The position numbers were made by a program, and so were the translations under genes. From the NCBI RefSeq assembly GCF_028610705.1, contig NZ_JAQQWT010000004.1, positions 51,938 to 115,937 of the forward strand: a stretch of DNA of 64,000 nt, given 5' to 3'. The notes under the pieces are model-generated. The model was not told the origin of the DNA, did not search any database, and saw only the letters and a list, made by a program, of their open reading frames with translations. Origin of the DNA: Halalkalibacter alkalisediminis. Its GTDB lineage: Bacteria > Bacillota > Bacilli > Bacillales > Bacillaceae_D. This document shows positions 26,294-34,695 of the stretch, one piece after another (within the stretch, counting starts at the first letter, position 1; every line of letters begins with the position of its first letter).

Positions 26294-27496
26294 TTAATTC
26301 GTTACTTTTTTTTTAGACCCTTGACCGTATTTCTGTCCATAAAGCCAATCCGTGTAACTAAAATCTTTTGCATCGCGTTGTTTAAAAATGGTATTACGCA
26401 ACAGAATGGAAACTTGATCTTCGGCGTGGATAATTTCTCCCCATGTACGAGCTGTTGTTTGTACTTTTGCGGTACGTGGAAGACGTTCTTCTTGGAAAGC
26501 TTTGAATGCCTTTTCATAGTTTTCGCCATGTTCATTAAGCATGTCAGCTAAATAAGAAGCATCTTCTAGTGCCTGAACTCCACCTTGAGCCAAATACTGA
26601 AGCATTGGGTGAGCTGCATCACCAAGCAGTGTAATATTACCTTTTGTCCAGTTAGAAATCGGTAATCGATCATACATTGGCCAGCGAATTTGACGTTGGA
26701 TGAAAGAAAGGGCCTTCTCTACTTTCGGATGTGCATTCGCAAATACTTGATCCATTTCCTCTGGAGTACCCCAGTCATCAGAATCTAGCTTATAATTTAA
26801 GCTCTTGAATACAACCACTTGATTGTATAGTTCTCCACGGCGAACTGGGTATTGTACCACATGAAGATTTGGACCAATCCACATGATGACATCATCCATA
26901 TTAGCATCATCACTAATTTCAGCAATTGGAATCGTTCCGCGGTAAGCCACATATTCCGAGCAAATCGGCTCATCATCGACGAACAGTGCACGTGTCTTAG
27001 ATTTGAGTCCATCTGCTCCAATTAGTGCTTTACCAACCATTTTTTCTCCTCTAGCATTTGTCACGACAACACCTTCAGACGTTTCTTCAACTGTTTCAAT
27101 GTGTTGATCCGTAACAAGATCGACTAAAGGATTCTTTTGACACGCTTCCAAAAGGACACGGTGTAAGTCTGAACGATGTAAGACGATATAAGGGAAGCCG
27201 TATCTTTCTTTAAATTCGTCCCCTAAGTCTAGAGCCGTTAACTCTTCAGCTGTATACACATCTTTCAACACTAATCTTTTTGGAAAAACAGCAATTTGGG
27301 CAATTTCTTCTCCCACACCTAAACGATCTAAAACCGCCATCGCATTCGGTGCCATTTGAATTCCTGCACCCACTTCTCCAAATTCAGGTGCTTGCTCAAG
27401 TACCGTTGTTTTTTGACCAGCTTCCGCAGCCGCTAAAGCCGCTGCCAGTCCCCCAATTCCTCCACCAACAATAATCATAGAATCCGTCTTTATCAT
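26294..27496 (-). CDS. FAD-dependent 3-hydroxybenzoate 6-hydroxylase-type monooxygenase
   Basis: 400 residues, class A flavoprotein hydroxylase. MIIVGGGIGGLAAALAAAEAG binds FAD, IGADGLKSKTR is the DG motif (FAD/NAD(P)H) and LLGDAAHPMLQYLAQGG the second FAD motif. Salicylate-hydroxylase-like enzymes next to gentisate 1,2-dioxygenase usually make gentisate from 3-hydroxybenzoate with NADH and O2. Last gene of the catabolic operon, 40 nt after the dioxygenase. Substrate 3-hydroxybenzoate rather than salicylate is inferred from the operon. Confidence 0.87.
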   Translation of the reverse strand: MIKTDSMIIVGGGIGGLAAALAAAEAGQKTTVLEQAPEFGEVGAGIQMAPNAMAVLDRLGVGEEIAQIAVFPKRLVLKDVYTAEELTALDLGDEFKERYGFPYIVLHRSDLHRVLLEACQKNPLVDLVTDQHIETVEETSEGVVVTNARGEKMVGKALIGADGLKSKTRALFVDDEPICSEYVAYRGTIPIAEISDDANMDDVIMWIGPNLHVVQYPVRRGELYNQVVVFKSLNYKLDSDDWGTPEEMDQVFANAHPKVEKALSFIQRQIRWPMYDRLPISNWTKGNITLLGDAAHPMLQYLAQGGVQALEDASYLADMLNEHGENYEKAFKAFQEERLPRTAKVQTTARTWGEIIHAEDQVSILLRNTIFKQRDAKDFSYTDWLYGQKYGQGSKKKVTN

Positions 27497-27535
27497 GATA
27501 GTTCCCCCTCAATTAGTCTATTAATATCTCGCTCG

Positions 27536-28648
27536 CTAACCTAGAATCGGTTTAAATTCACTCGTTATCTCTTGATAGCCGTTTCCTTGCTCATATGCTT
27601 CTTCTCTTTCCACATCAAAGTGCTCCATAATAGGTAAATCACTTACTGAGAAGAAGAACGTATCTTCATTAGCCACATGCTCATGCCAAGCCCAGTTTGG
27701 AACAATAAAGTAATCGCCTTTCGACCAATCAAAACGTTGACCATTAATCACGCTATAACCAGAACCTTTATAGACTTGGTAAATCGTTGAATGTGTATGG
27801 CGATGCGCTTTCGAATGGTACCCTTTTGGAAGCTTCTGCATCCATGCTGCGATCGTCGGGTTCGCTGTTTGACCCGTTGAAGGATTGATAAATTCAACGG
27901 CATATCCATCATAGGTATCTGGTTCAAAGCGACTTAACCCATCAATCGCCGCTAACGTTTGGTTCCATTTATATGAACCAAGCGGTGCTTTTTGCGGACG
28001 ACGATCTGAAATCGGACGAACCATTCCTCCCATATAACGTTGAGATCCATAGTTGTCTGGAAGACTTGGTTGCTCAATTTTTTCAGGGTAATTCTCAAAG
28101 AAGGTTGCACCCATCATGTATTTTGTTGGAATATCAAGAACATCCATCCAAATCATTGGCTCTGTCCCTAGATGACCATGACCATGCCATAGATCCTTTG
28201 GCGTGATCAGAAAATCTCCTTCTTCCATGAAAATTCGCTCACCTTGGACAATCGAATAAGCGCCTTCACCGTGTGTAACAAAGCGTAGAGCATTCTGAGT
28301 ATGACGGTGAGAAGGTGCCTCTTCACCCGGTTGTAGCAACTGAACAGCAGCATAGAGCGTTTGACTTGTAGAAGCCCAGCCCCATGGTTGGCGATACTCT
28401 AGCCCAGGATTTTGAAGATAAATCGCTCTTCTTTCCCCACCACGTTCTGGTGTGAAAATCTGTGACGCTTCCCCTAGTTTCTTTTCAAGAAGGCTCCATT
28501 TCCAAAGATAGGCTTGCGCATGAGGTTCAGGAGTCTTGTGCATGAGTTCTGGAATCGCTTCCCAAAGCGGCCCCAAATTATACTGCCTAATATCTTTTGT
28601 AAAATCTTGAACCATCTTACTTTTGAAAAAGTCATTTTTCTCTGCCAT
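27536..28648 (-). CDS. Gentisate 1,2-dioxygenase
   Basis: 370 residues, a bicupin. The first cupin has SHRHTQNALRFVTHGEGAY and WHGHGHLG with the Fe(II) histidines; the second has SKAHRHTHSTIYQVYKGSGYSVI and WAWHEHV. It opens the gentisate ring between C1 and C2 with O2 to give maleylpyruvate. ATG 28648 is preceded by GGGTGG; an alternative GTG lies 12 nt upstream. It sits between the DinB-like gene and the hydroxylase on one strand. Confidence 0.93.
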   Translation of the reverse strand: MAEKNDFFKSKMVQDFTKDIRQYNLGPLWEAIPELMHKTPEPHAQAYLWKWSLLEKKLGEASQIFTPERGGERRAIYLQNPGLEYRQPWGWASTSQTLYAAVQLLQPGEEAPSHRHTQNALRFVTHGEGAYSIVQGERIFMEEGDFLITPKDLWHGHGHLGTEPMIWMDVLDIPTKYMMGATFFENYPEKIEQPSLPDNYGSQRYMGGMVRPISDRRPQKAPLGSYKWNQTLAAIDGLSRFEPDTYDGYAVEFINPSTGQTANPTIAAWMQKLPKGYHSKAHRHTHSTIYQVYKGSGYSVINGQRFDWSKGDYFIVPNWAWHEHVANEDTFFFSVSDLPIMEHFDVEREEAYEQGNGYQEITSEFKPILG

Positions 28649-28669
28649 GTTCGATTCCACCCTTCGTTA

Positions 28670-29155
28670 TTACTTGTTTAATTTTGATAAATTACGCTCA
28701 ATTTGACCTTCATGTTTATTGACATGTTGATCGATTAGATGATCGATAATAAATGAAAGTGGTTTTGTTCCAAAGTTCGGATTGACACTTGTTGCTTCAG
28801 ATGCAAGTTGCTCTGCCGTCAATTCAGCAATTCCTGCTTGAACGGTTTGTTTCACTTGTTCAAGGGCTTGAGTCATTTCGTCTACGCTAATCGCGTCTAC
28901 GGTTTCAGGTTTAACCGCTTGCAGGCGTGGTTCATGTAAATGATTTCTTCCCCATTCTTTCCCTGGAGTTTCAACCAACTGCCTGGTTTCCTTCACCCAA
29001 TAAGGCAATGCTTCAACAATATGTGCCATAATCTGCATAATCGACCATTCATCTTCTGTAGGCTTCCAGCGAATGGTTTCTTCTGGTAACTCCTTCACGG
29101 TTTCAAGAATGCGATCAATCGATTTATGAACGGATGTAATTTGGCTTTGTGTCAT
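28670..29155 (-). CDS. DinB-superfamily protein, candidate maleylpyruvate isomerase
   Basis: 161 residues from ATG 29155. Four-helix DinB/YfiT-like fold with metal-ligand histidines in MQIMAHIVEALPYW and IIDHLIDQHVNKHEGQIERNL. The mycothiol-dependent maleylpyruvate isomerase of actinobacteria has this same fold. The operon otherwise has no maleylpyruvate isomerase between dioxygenase and hydrolase, and Bacillus uses bacillithiol, so a bacillithiol-dependent isomerase is a reasonable inference. It starts six nt after the FAH gene stop. Confidence 0.8.
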   Translation of the reverse strand: MTQSQITSVHKSIDRILETVKELPEETIRWKPTEDEWSIMQIMAHIVEALPYWVKETRQLVETPGKEWGRNHLHEPRLQAVKPETVDAISVDEMTQALEQVKQTVQAGIAELTAEQLASEATSVNPNFGTKPLSFIIDHLIDQHVNKHEGQIERNLSKLNK

Positions 29156-29160
29156 GCTTC

Positions 29161-30102
29161 CTACTCTCCTTTTACCGTACGTACTGTGTTTTCTAGCACG
29201 CCTACTTGATCGATTTCTACACGGACTACGTCTCCATCTTTTAACCAAACTTGTGGTTCCATCGCTTGAATGACGCCACCAGGAGTTCCAGTAATCACGA
29301 TATCACCAGGCTCTAATGTTGCTAGGTTCGATAAGAATGATACTAAGTGCTTGACTGTGAATACTTGGTTAGCTGTATTTGTACGTTGACGTTCTTCTCC
29401 GTTAACGGTTAAGACCATTTCTAACGTTTGTGGATCTGCTATTTCATCTGAAGTCACCATCCATGGCCCCATTGGTAAACTACCATCTACTGTTTTACCT
29501 TGTAACCACTGGAGTGTGCGACGTTGAATATCGCGGTACGTAACGTCATTTGCTACTGCATAACCAGCAACGTAATCTAGCGCATCCTCTTCTGATACAT
29601 TTTTTGCACGCTTACCAATGACAAATGCAAATTCCGCTTCATAATCTAACTGTTCGGAAACCGGATGGAATGGAATATCATCTTGCGGTCCGATTACGGT
29701 GTTTCCAAATTTAGCAAACAAAACGGGATTGGATGGTAATTCACGTCCCATTTCTAAAATATGTTCACGGTAGTTATGACCTACTGCAAAAATCTTTCCT
29801 GGTTTTGGTACTGGCGCTTCTACTTTTACCTCATTGTATGAATAAACCAGTTTATAGCCGTTATCCTCTTTATTTGTCAGTGCATAATCAATCGCTTGTT
29901 TAGCCAATTCCATGCTTTCTTTTCCACCTTGCAACAAACCAGTCATATCAGCAGGGACAAACGCTTCAGCAATTTGCTCTACACGAATTTTTCCTTCTGA
30001 TTTAAGTTGCGCTTTATAAGATGCATGTAAATCGATGACCTCTTCATTCACCACTGCTCCAACTCGGGAAATTCCTGCGTGCTTAAATGTAATTAACTTC
30101 AT
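29161..30102 (-). CDS. Fumarylacetoacetate hydrolase family protein, probable fumarylpyruvate hydrolase
   Basis: 313 residues. The FAH domain covers about residues 100-310: KIFAVGHNYREHILEMG, LDYEAEFAFVIGKRAKNV (metal-binding E-x-E), YAVANDVTYRDIQRR, and GDIVITGTPGGV. In the gentisate pathway this class splits fumarylpyruvate into fumarate and pyruvate, entering central metabolism. An N-terminal domain of about 95 residues is typical of this subgroup. Confidence 0.9.
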   Translation of the reverse strand: MKLITFKHAGISRVGAVVNEEVIDLHASYKAQLKSEGKIRVEQIAEAFVPADMTGLLQGGKESMELAKQAIDYALTNKEDNGYKLVYSYNEVKVEAPVPKPGKIFAVGHNYREHILEMGRELPSNPVLFAKFGNTVIGPQDDIPFHPVSEQLDYEAEFAFVIGKRAKNVSEEDALDYVAGYAVANDVTYRDIQRRTLQWLQGKTVDGSLPMGPWMVTSDEIADPQTLEMVLTVNGEERQRTNTANQVFTVKHLVSFLSNLATLEPGDIVITGTPGGVIQAMEPQVWLKDGDVVRVEIDQVGVLENTVRTVKGE

Positions 30103-30144
30103 GATTTATACCCCTTTATTTTCAATTTTTTAGTTACAGATGAC

Positions 30145-30396
30145 CTAACGAATATTCCATTCTTTCACACTGTAAACGGATTCATTTTCGTGATTCATAG
30201 GATCTCTTTCAACAATCTTTCTCGCTTCTTCTAGTGAAGTAGTTTGCAATATATAAGCTCCACCACTTTGATCGGGGAACCCCCCAGCGATAACCAGTGT
30301 TTCTTCTTTAAGATCTTCTAAAAATTCGCGATGACCTTGCAGCAGATTTCCCGTAAATGTAGGCTTTCTTTCGATCATTACAAGAAATTTCTTCAT
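30145..30396 (-). CDS. YciI-like small protein, first gene of gentisate operon
   Basis: 83 residues, ferredoxin-like fold of the YciI/DGPF type: KKFLVMIERKPTFT, HREFLEDLKEETLVIAGGFPDQSGGAYIL and ARKIVERDPM. Family members include small dehalogenase-like and muconolactone-isomerase-like proteins. It leads the operon and may assist an aromatic-ring step, but no activity can be stated. Confidence 0.8.
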   Translation of the reverse strand: MKKFLVMIERKPTFTGNLLQGHREFLEDLKEETLVIAGGFPDQSGGAYILQTTSLEEARKIVERDPMNHENESVYSVKEWNIR

Positions 30397-30435
30397 TAAG
30401 TCACCTCACTTTCGCCCGAAATAATATTATAAAAT

Positions 30436-30464
30436 TAGATAACATTGTTCTCTATTAATATAAT
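30436..30464. promoter_or_regulatory. Candidate regulator operator in gentisate operon promoter
   Basis: TAGATAACATTGTTCTCTA is a 19-bp imperfect dyad (30436-30454). Its right half, extended to GTTCTCTATTAATATAAT (30447-30464), recurs with one mismatch at 31884-31901 before the MFS gene. IclR binding is inference. Confidence 0.45.
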
Positions 30465-30529
30465 ATATGCTTTAGTTCCGAATTGTCAATATATTTAAAG
30501 CACTTTGTTTTAAAAAAATCAGTCACTAG

Positions 30530-30645
30530 AAATATGGAAAAAAGGTTGGGGTTCCTTTTGCGGTAGACTCTAAGCATGATGTAATACCGTTGCTCCATTT
30601 TAAAAGCCTGCTACGAGAGATCTTCTAAATAGCAGGCAGTAACTG
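30530..30645 (+). repeat. Degraded copy of structured dispersed repeat
   Basis: AGACTCTAAGCAT (30565-30577) matches copy A, GTTGCT (30589) can pair with AGTAAC (30638), and CCTGCTA pairs with TAGCAGG (30607-30613 with 30630-30636). The first hairpin is eroded to AAAAAAGGTTGGGGTTCCTTTT. The rest of 30397-30811 is promoter sequence. Confidence 0.6.
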
Positions 30646-30811
30646 TCTTAAGACTTAACACACTAAAAATGTATTAGCGATTAGATCGAAGCTAATGTTA
30701 TACTTTTTATTGTTCTTATTAACTATCGATAGTTTCTATAAAAACCATGATCGATGTACTTCTAATTGATTGACGGGATGACTTATTATCATATAAAAAA
30801 GGAGAACCTTT

Positions 30812-31573
30812 ATGGAAGCACCTAAAAAAGGAACCACAATTCAATCATTGCAAATTGGCATTGGTATTATTGATTTAATCGCTAAGGAAGGTCGCCCCCT
30901 TAAATTTACTGAGATTTGCGATCTAACGAAAATCACAAAAAGCAATCTATATAAATATTTAAATACGTTAACTCAATCAGGGATTCTTTACCGCGATAAA
31001 GAATCTGGCTCCTATATCCTTGGAAGTAAATTGATCGAATACGGAATGGCTGCGACAGCTGAAGAAAATGTGATTGATCGAATTACACCTTATATGCAAG
31101 AAATCAATGCAAAATGTTTAAGTACCGTTCTTTATTCGATCTGGACAAGCAATGGACCCATGATTGTGAAAGAAGTTAATGTCAAACAAGGATATAATAT
31201 AGGCGCTCAAGTTGGGACCTTACTCCCTGTTCTTTCTGCAAATGGAAAGGTTTTCGCAACATTCTTAGAGGACCAAGTCATTGACGAATGGATTCAGAAA
31301 GAACTAGCCGACCTCTCAGAAGAGAAAATGATTCACTTTAAGGAAGAATGTAAAATCATTAAAGAAAAAGAGATTGCCTATGCACGGGAACCACTAGTAT
31401 CCAACGTATCCTCCGTTGCCTTTCCTGTATTTAATTATAAAAAGCAGCTCCTCGGAGCAATCACCGTTGTTGGATTCTCTGACCTAATTCCTACTCATGA
31501 AGAGGAGGAACTTAGCCAATACTTAATTCGTTCAAGCAAAGAGATCTCCGCGACTTTTGGTTATAAGAGCTAA
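30812..31573 (+). CDS. IclR-family transcriptional regulator of the aromatic cluster
   Basis: 253 residues. An N-terminal winged helix (QSLQIGIGIIDLIAKEGRPLKFTEICDLTKITKSNLYKYLNTL) is followed by an IclR effector domain from about residue 85 (VIDRITPYMQEINAKCLSTVLYSIW, PVLSANGKVFATF, SSVAFPVFNYKKQLLGAITVVG). IclR proteins commonly control aromatic catabolism with a pathway compound as effector. It diverges from the gentisate operon and precedes the MFS transporter. SD AAAGGAG. Confidence 0.93.
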   Translation: MEAPKKGTTIQSLQIGIGIIDLIAKEGRPLKFTEICDLTKITKSNLYKYLNTLTQSGILYRDKESGSYILGSKLIEYGMAATAEENVIDRITPYMQEINAKCLSTVLYSIWTSNGPMIVKEVNVKQGYNIGAQVGTLLPVLSANGKVFATFLEDQVIDEWIQKELADLSEEKMIHFKEECKIIKEKEIAYAREPLVSNVSSVAFPVFNYKKQLLGAITVVGFSDLIPTHEEEELSQYLIRSSKEISATFGYKS

Positions 31574-31700
31574 TCATAGCTATCATTCTACAAAAATGCG
31601 TAGCTGAACGATTACTCTTTAACAGGCACTACTTCAAAAACACCTCTCAATCTTTGCCATTGAAAGGTGTTTTTCATGTAACTAAACCTATATGACTAAA

Positions 31701-31745
31701 GAGGGCACTGAAAAAGGTACGATTTTCACTTTTTTCAGTGCCCTC
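31701..31745 (+). terminator. Repeat-family hairpin after the IclR gene
   Basis: GAGGGCACTGAAAAAGGT and ACTTTTTTCAGTGCCCTC form an 18-bp stem with one mismatch. It is another first-domain hairpin of the dispersed repeat. Immediately downstream begins the sequence that is duplicated at 33739. Confidence 0.75.
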
Positions 31746-31883
31746 TGACTAAATATCCGTTTTGTTCTTCCCTAGAAATGTATATGATCTCCATTTTCAT
31801 AGAAAAGGAATAAACTGTTTTTTTAAAATTTTTAAACTTGCAAACATGAAAAAGCATGTTTATAATCACTATTAAGTAAATAG

Positions 31884-31901
31884 GTTCTCTATTATTATAA
31901 T
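31884..31901 (+). promoter_or_regulatory. Motif shared with the gentisate operon promoter
   Basis: GTTCTCTATTATTATAAT has one mismatch to 30447-30464 and lies about 70 nt upstream of the MFS start. It is the best candidate for a common operator. Confidence 0.4.
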
Positions 31902-31971
31902 TTTGTTATTTTCAAAGTTTAGAATGTGTGGTCATGCACTTGTTTTTATTTTTATATAGGGGGTTTTATAA

Positions 31972-33333
31972 TTGGCTAACGTAAACACTACAGAGATCAT
32001 TAATAAAAGTAATTTTAACCGCTTTCATTTAATGTTGTTGTTTTGGTGTACTTTTATCATTGCTTTTGATGGGTATGATCTTGTCCTCTACGGGTCGGTC
32101 GTTCCTTATCTCATAGAAGAATGGTCACTTACCACGGTTGAAGCGGGAGCAATTGGTAGTTATGGATATATTGGGGTTATGGTTGGGGCGATCTCTTTTG
32201 GCATTCTAGCAGACCGAATTGGAAGAAAAAACGTTATCATGCTTTGTATTGTATTATTTAGCTTGTTTACCGCTTTTTGCGGGTTTGCTCCTAATCCAGA
32301 AACATTTTCAATTTACCGCTTTATTGCAGGGTTAGGGCTTGGCGGTATTATGCCTAACATCATTGCTTTGATGACAGATTATGCCCCCAAAACGAGCCGT
32401 AGTATATTAGTTTCCATTGTATTGTGCGGGTATTCAGTTGGTGGCATGTTGGCACCTACGTTAAGCATTTTCTTAATCCCTCAGTTTGGATGGGAAGTTA
32501 TTTTTTGGATTGCTGGTATACCACTTCTCTTTCTACCTTTAATGTATAAACAAATACCAGAAACACCTAATTTCTTGATAGCCAAAGGACGAAACCTTGA
32601 ACTCGGAACTGTTCTAGCCAAAGTTAGTCCTAACTTTACTTTTACCCAAAACGATAAGTTTGAAGAACGCATGAATATTGAAAGCGGTTCCTCTGTTGGA
32701 CAATTATTTAAAAATAAACGAGGATTAAGTACGAGCATGATTTGGATTGCTTTTTTCATGAGTTTGTTAATGGTTTACGGTTTAAACACGTGGCTGCCTA
32801 AATTAATGATTGAAGCCGGATATGCGCTTGATTCGAGTTTAACTTTTTTAATCGTTCTTAATTTTGGTGCGATTGTTGGTACGCTTATTATAGGAAGGTT
32901 GGCAGATAAGTGGGGGCCTAAAAAGATGTTGATCCCGATGTATATCGTGGGTGCAATTTGTATCGTCATGCTTGGGTTTAAAACTAATCTATTTTTTCTT
33001 TATGTGCTTGTTGCCATGGCAGGGGCATGTACGATTGGAGCACAAAATATCGCTAATGCTTTTGTTTCGCAGTACTACCCGCCTTCTATTCGTTCAACTG
33101 CTCTTGGCGTGGCTTCTGGAGTGGGCAGAATCGGTGCGATCGTTGCTCCAACTCTTGGGGGGATGCTACTCGCCGCTAGCTTACCTATACAAATAAATTT
33201 CCTTGCTTTTGCCGTCCCAGGAATGATTGCCGCAACTGTGTTATGGTTTGTCTCAGAAAAACCAGCTCACTATAAGCAAGAGATGAACAAACCTAAAAAG
33301 GATGTATCATTAGATAAAGCCGTCGGAAATTAA
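31972..33333 (+). CDS. MFS aromatic acid:H+ symporter (AAHS) type transporter
   Basis: 453 residues, 12 membrane helices. WCTFIIAFDGYDLVLYGSVVPYL with DGYD in TM1, GILADRIGRKNVIM (the MFS loop 2-3 signature) and GVASGVGRIGAIVAPTLGG are typical of the 4-hydroxybenzoate/gentisate transporter group. Start is TTG 31972 with GGGGG eight nt upstream. It most likely imports 3-hydroxybenzoate or gentisate for the neighbouring operon. A decayed second copy lies at 33839-34270 and its 3' end at 39731. Confidence 0.9.
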   Translation: MANVNTTEIINKSNFNRFHLMLLFWCTFIIAFDGYDLVLYGSVVPYLIEEWSLTTVEAGAIGSYGYIGVMVGAISFGILADRIGRKNVIMLCIVLFSLFTAFCGFAPNPETFSIYRFIAGLGLGGIMPNIIALMTDYAPKTSRSILVSIVLCGYSVGGMLAPTLSIFLIPQFGWEVIFWIAGIPLLFLPLMYKQIPETPNFLIAKGRNLELGTVLAKVSPNFTFTQNDKFEERMNIESGSSVGQLFKNKRGLSTSMIWIAFFMSLLMVYGLNTWLPKLMIEAGYALDSSLTFLIVLNFGAIVGTLIIGRLADKWGPKKMLIPMYIVGAICIVMLGFKTNLFFLYVLVAMAGACTIGAQNIANAFVSQYYPPSIRSTALGVASGVGRIGAIVAPTLGGMLLAASLPIQINFLAFAVPGMIAATVLWFVSEKPAHYKQEMNKPKKDVSLDKAVGN

Positions 33334-33689
33334 ACGCATAAATTGAAAACTACCACACATAGCATTAAAAAGGACTCAGCAAAAAAATGGCTGAGTCCTC
33401 TTGTATTTCTATTTATTTAAATAAGCGTTTGATTAAACTCCTTTTGCATGATTTCCTGTGAGTTTAAAAGGCTTACGATCTCTTCGAATCGAAGTAAGTC
33501 AATCAGAATGCATTTACTTCATCTGACATTAACCCTACATTTCCTCCATTCTAAAGCCTGGTATTGCTCTACTAAGATTACATCCATCCTTAAATGAAAC
33601 ATCATCGGAACCTATACAATTAATCTCTTGATCATTCATTCATTCATTCATCAGCGAGGCCTCATACTTCAACCCTGCACAGAGAGCTG
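33295..33689 (+). repeat. Direct repeat, copy 1 (3' end of MFS gene plus downstream)
   Basis: This 395-bp stretch, from the last codons of the MFS gene through its terminator to CACAGAGAGCTG, is repeated with small differences at 39731-40102. The two copies bracket the decayed transporter and the sigma-54 cassette. Confidence 0.9.
33371..33399 (+). terminator. MFS gene terminator
   Basis: AGGACTCAGC pairs with GCTGAGTCCT around an A-rich loop. The same hairpin is repeated at about 39796-39826. Confidence 0.85.
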
Positions 33690-33757
33690 CGCGCAACGTG
33701 TGAAGCCATTGCACTTCCCCGAATCTGCTAATAGGAACTTTTTCAGTGGCCTCTGAC
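33690..33757 (+). repeat. Fragment of structured dispersed repeat at duplication junction
   Basis: CGCGCAACGTGTGAAGCCATTGC and the following TTCCCCGAATCTGCTAATAGG match the 3' half of copy B (24966-25015). It lies exactly between the two copies of the MFS locus, suggesting that the repeat took part in the duplication. Confidence 0.65.
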
Positions 33758-33838
33758 TAAATATCCATTTTTTTTGTTCTTCCCTAGAAATGTATATGAT
33801 CTCCATTTTCATAGAAAAGGAATAGACTGTTTTAAAAA

Positions 33839-34270
33839 AACACTACAGAGATCATTAGTAAAAGTTATTTTAATCGCTTTCATTTAATGTTGTTGTTTTT
33901 GGTGTACTTTTATCATTGCTTTTGATGGGTATGATCTTGTCCTCTACGGGGGGGCGTTCCTTATCTCATGGAAGAATAGTTACTTACCACGGTTGAGGTT
34001 AAGCATTTTCTTAATCCCTCAGTTTGGATGGGAAGTTATTTTTTGGATTGCTGGCTTCTCTTTCTACCTTTAATGTAAATAAATACCCCAAAAAAACACC
34101 TGATTTCTTGATAGTCAAAGGACGAAACCTTGAACTCGGAACTGTTCTAGCCAAATTTAGTCCTAACTTTACTTTTACCAAAAACGATAAGTTTGAAGAA
34201 CGCATGAATATTGAAAGCGGTTCCTCTGTTGGACAATTATTTAAAAATAAACGTGGATTAAGTACGAGCG
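33839..34270 (+). pseudogene. Decayed, truncated second copy of the AAHS MFS transporter
   Basis: It matches 31980-32150 and 32461-32738 of the intact MFS gene at high identity, but lacks the start codon, has an internal deletion of about 310 bp and several one- to few-base indels (for example after CTTCTCTTTCTACC). The upstream noncoding part 33739-33838 matches 31731-31837. Similarity stops at 34270 and the gene's 3' end appears only at 39731. Its longest open frame, 34024-34281, is a remnant and not a gene. Confidence 0.9.
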
Positions 34271-34636
34271 AGGCCGCATAACGCGCTCCCTTAATACCGA
34301 GTATCGCTCGCATTGAATATTAAGCGGGAATTCCATATTTCCTATACCCTTCTCTATAATATGAATCAGCATTTGTTTAATTTGGTCTCGTACAATGGGA
34401 TCACGAATCGTTTTAACAAACGGGTACTCCCATTTCAAATTTTCTTTTGCTGTTCATATTGTCCTCATACCTTATTCATTATTTGCTAACTAATACCCAC
34501 TTCTAGTTTCAACTAAACCCCATTTCCCTTTATTGCAAAAAACTATTTTTAAGACATTAAGGTTCAACCAATTAGAACCATTATACCCAATAAGAATTAA
34601 TCAACGTGAATTTAAGCCTATATAACTTTTAGAATT

Positions 34637-34655
34637 TTGGCACACTTCTTGCAAT
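34637..34655 (+). promoter_or_regulatory. Sigma-54 (-24/-12) promoter of the YfcC-type transporter
   Basis: TTGGCACACTTCTTGCAAT matches TGGCAC-N5-TTGCA exactly with ten bases between GG and GC. It lies about 40 nt upstream of the transporter start. Confidence 0.9.
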
Positions 34656-34695
34656 TATATACTGAAAAACGATCTTAAGAAGGGTGTGTTATAGG

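Noticed and set aside
34024-34281. 85-codon plus-strand frame with intact MFS-like sequence
   Set aside because: It is only the longest surviving frame of the truncated transporter copy; no membrane core, start region or promoter remains.
34271-34340. Transposon end or integrase attachment site at the cassette boundary
   Set aside because: No inverted repeat, target-site duplication or tRNA end could be matched between 34271 and 39730.
34241-34438. Minus-strand open frame of 65 codons at the left end of the sigma-54 cassette
   Set aside because: It starts in the cassette but runs out into the decayed MFS copy, has no clear SD and no recognised family. It could be a fragment of a lost gene, but cannot be supported as one.
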